In this document: positions 4,339 to 5,497 of the stretch, one piece after another
Position numbering within the stretch: the stretch's first letter is position 1
How the letters are laid out: the number at the start of each line of letters is the position of its first letter
From: Candidatus Intestinimonas stercorigallinarum
GTDB lineage: Bacteria; Bacillota; Clostridia; Oscillospirales; Oscillospiraceae
Assembly: GCA_019115345.1 (NCBI GenBank)
Contig: DXDV01000195.1
Coordinates: forward strand, 1 to 5,497
Direction: 5' to 3'
DNA: 5,497 nucleotides
Position numbers and translations under genes: made by a program
The notes under the pieces: model-generated
Told to the model about the DNA's origin: nothing
What the model saw: the letters and a program-made list of their open reading frames with translations, nothing else
Databases searched by the model: none

Positions 4339-5271
4339 ATGAGAAACCTCAAGCGGGCTCTCAGCCTGGCTCTGGCCATGGTCATGGTTCTGTCCATGAT
4401 GGTCATCGGCGCCGGCGCTGCGAGCTATGACGACTTCTCCGACAAGGATGAAATCGTCAACACTGAGGCCGTCTCTGTTCTGGTCGAGCTGGGCGTCATC
4501 AACGGCAAGGATGACGGCAGCTTTGATCCCACCGGGATCGTGACCCGTGCCGAGATGGCCAAGATGATCTGTGTCGTGCTCAACGGCGGCAAGGACCCCA
4601 GCCTGGGCTCCACCGTCAACAGCACCTACACCGACACCGTGGGCCACTGGGCCTCCGGCTACATTGAGTACTGCTCTCAGCTGGGCATCGTGGCCGGCAA
4701 GGGCGACGGCACCTTTGACCCCAACGGCACCGTGACCGGCTCCGAGGCCGCCAAGATGCTGCTGGTGGCTCTGGGCTACAAGTCCGAGATCGAGGGCTTC
4801 ACCGGCTCCAACTGGGCCGTGGGCGTGAATGTCCGGGCCAACCAGAAGGGCCTGTATGACGACCTGGACATCAGTGTGGACGCCGGCCTGAGCCGCGACA
4901 ACGCCGCCCAGATGATCTACAACGCTCTGGACGCCAACATGGTGGAGTACACCTACACTGAGGGCTTGGATGGCTTTAACACCACTAAGCCTGAGGAGAA
5001 CAACGGTTACTACGCCATTCTCCAGGTTCGCGTTCCTACCGATTTGGAAAATGTGACCCATTACCAGACTTGGAAGGCTGACTGGGGCACCGCTGGTGAG
5101 TGGAGCACGAACGCTGAGTTGGACGGGACCAACTACTTTATCCTGGTCCTGCGTCTGGATGACGGCGGCAGCACGCCCTCCGATCTCCAGGTCCAGTGGA
5201 CTGATGCGGATGGGGATGTCATCGGTACCTCCACTGTGAAGTTCGACATCAGCGGACTGACCTTCGGTTGA
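4339..5271 (+). CDS. Secreted S-layer homology (SLH) domain protein, short
   Basis: A 310-residue exported protein. Residues 1-28 are a signal peptide: basic MRNLKRA, a hydrophobic stretch, then GAGAAS, with cleavage likely after AGA or GAA. The first SLH repeat covers about 30-84 (LGVINGKDDGSFDP, then VTRAEMAKM). The second covers about 97-147 (HWASGYIEYCSQLGIVAG, GDGTFDPNGTVT, but GSEAAKM instead of the usual TRAE form). A degenerate third covers about 158-200 (NWAVGVNV, then LSRDNAAQMIYNAL). SLH domains bind pyruvylated secondary cell-wall polymer, so the protein should sit on the cell surface. Residues about 209-310 form an unassigned, Tyr/Trp/Asp-rich, probably beta-strand region ending DISGLTFG, with no sortase motif. 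At 310 residues it is short for an S-layer protein. Codon use turns from G/C-ending to more T-ending after about codon 206. The ATG follows AGAAGGAGG at ideal spacing. It is a single-gene unit with its own terminator. Role beyond wall anchoring is unknown. Confidence 0.9.
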   Translation: MRNLKRALSLALAMVMVLSMMVIGAGAASYDDFSDKDEIVNTEAVSVLVELGVINGKDDGSFDPTGIVTRAEMAKMICVVLNGGKDPSLGSTVNSTYTDTVGHWASGYIEYCSQLGIVAGKGDGTFDPNGTVTGSEAAKMLLVALGYKSEIEGFTGSNWAVGVNVRANQKGLYDDLDISVDAGLSRDNAAQMIYNALDANMVEYTYTEGLDGFNTTKPEENNGYYAILQVRVPTDLENVTHYQTWKADWGTAGEWSTNAELDGTNYFILVLRLDDGGSTPSDLQVQWTDADGDVIGTSTVKFDISGLTFG

Positions 5272-5306
5272 TAGCAATCTGTTACTGAAAAGTCCCGTTG
5301 CAGAAC

Positions 5307-5342
5307 AAAGCCCTCCGGACCGACTGGTCCGGGGGGCTTTTT
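5307..5342 (+). terminator. Intrinsic terminator of the SLH gene
   Basis: The stem GCCCTCCGGACC (5310-5321) pairs with GGTCCGGGGGGC (5326-5337) with one wobble and a GACT loop, extended by AAA/TTT, and ends in five T residues (5338-5342). It lies 35 bases after the stop codon, in the direction of the SLH gene. Confidence 0.88.
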
Positions 5343-5374
5343 ATGCGATATCCCTCCATTTTTGCCCTTCTCCC

Positions 5375-5497
5375 TCATCATCCTACGACCTCCCCTCTCG
5401 TCATTCTACGGTCGCCCCCCTCGTCATTCTATGGTCGTGCCCCTCGTCATTCTATGGCCGCACCCCTCGTCATTCTGAGGCCGCAGGCCGAAGAATC
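5375..5497. repeat. 23-bp tandem repeat ending in a palindromic REP-like unit (cut by window end)
   Basis: Units begin at 5375 (degenerate), 5398, 5421, 5444 and 5467, exactly 23 bases apart. The four clear units start TCGTCATTCT, followed in the first three by a variable ACGG/ATGG, TCG/CCG and C-rich tail; the first unit reads TCATCATCCT. The last unit continues as GAGGCCGCAGGCCGAAGAAT, which folds back on itself: ATTCT with AGAAT, and GGCC with GGCC around GCA. No reading frame with credible coding features crosses the array. It looks like a REP/MITE-type intergenic element with its left end repeated; whether further units follow is not visible. Confidence 0.7.

Noticed and set aside
4261..5277. 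338-codon - strand open frame opposite the SLH gene
   Set aside because: It is a low-complexity reverse-complement shadow (Gly/Val/His-rich), while the + strand frame has signal peptide, SLH motifs and a strong Shine-Dalgarno.
580..5305. CCCGTTGCAGAA present at 580-591 and again at 5294-5305
   Set aside because: About one 12-base coincidence is expected by chance in a window of this size; the surrounding bases do not match.
5375..5497. CRISPR array
   Set aside because: The period is 23 bases in total, with no room for repeat plus spacer, and the units differ only by point changes.

Overview
This GC-rich window (dense G/C third positions, Gram-positive style Shine-Dalgarno sequences, an SLH-domain S-layer protein) looks like a chromosomal piece of a gut clostridium of the Oscillospiraceae type (Flavonifractor / Pseudoflavonifractor / Lawsonibacter-like). 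That placement is inference from protein character, not from a search.

Layout. (1) 2-442, + strand: the C-terminal end of glycogen phosphorylase, followed after a GC-rich spacer by a perfect 17-bp terminator (577-614). (2) 707-1855, - strand: an AI-2E/PerM family membrane protein, convergent with glgP, with its own promoter (1890-1919) and its own terminator (654-702). (3) 1950-3821, - strand: a two-gene tyrosine operon, type I-beta DAHP synthase (aroF) followed 12 bases later by prephenate dehydrogenase (tyrA). (4) 3844-4048, - strand: the leader of that operon, not covered by any long reading frame. It has a promoter, a Shine-Dalgarno, a 31-codon reading frame with four Tyr codons within nine codons, and a strong intrinsic terminator just before the aroF Shine-Dalgarno. 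This is the layout of a ribosome-mediated tyrosine attenuator and is the most interesting item here. (5) 4077-4338: a divergent intergenic region with paired TGCTACCA repeats, a + strand terminator hairpin, and a hairpin that can mask the Shine-Dalgarno of the next gene. (6) 4339-5271, + strand: a short secreted SLH-domain protein whose C-terminal third differs in codon use from its SLH part, closed by a terminator (5307-5342). (7) 5375-5497: a 23-bp tandem repeat whose last unit runs into a palindromic REP-like sequence at the window edge.

How it works together. AroF makes the first committed compound of the shikimate pathway and TyrA the precursor of tyrosine. Their joint leader appears to sense charged tRNA-Tyr through translation of the leader peptide, so the operon would be expressed when tyrosine is short. 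The glycogen phosphorylase, the AI-2E family protein and the SLH protein are separate transcription units with no visible functional link to it.
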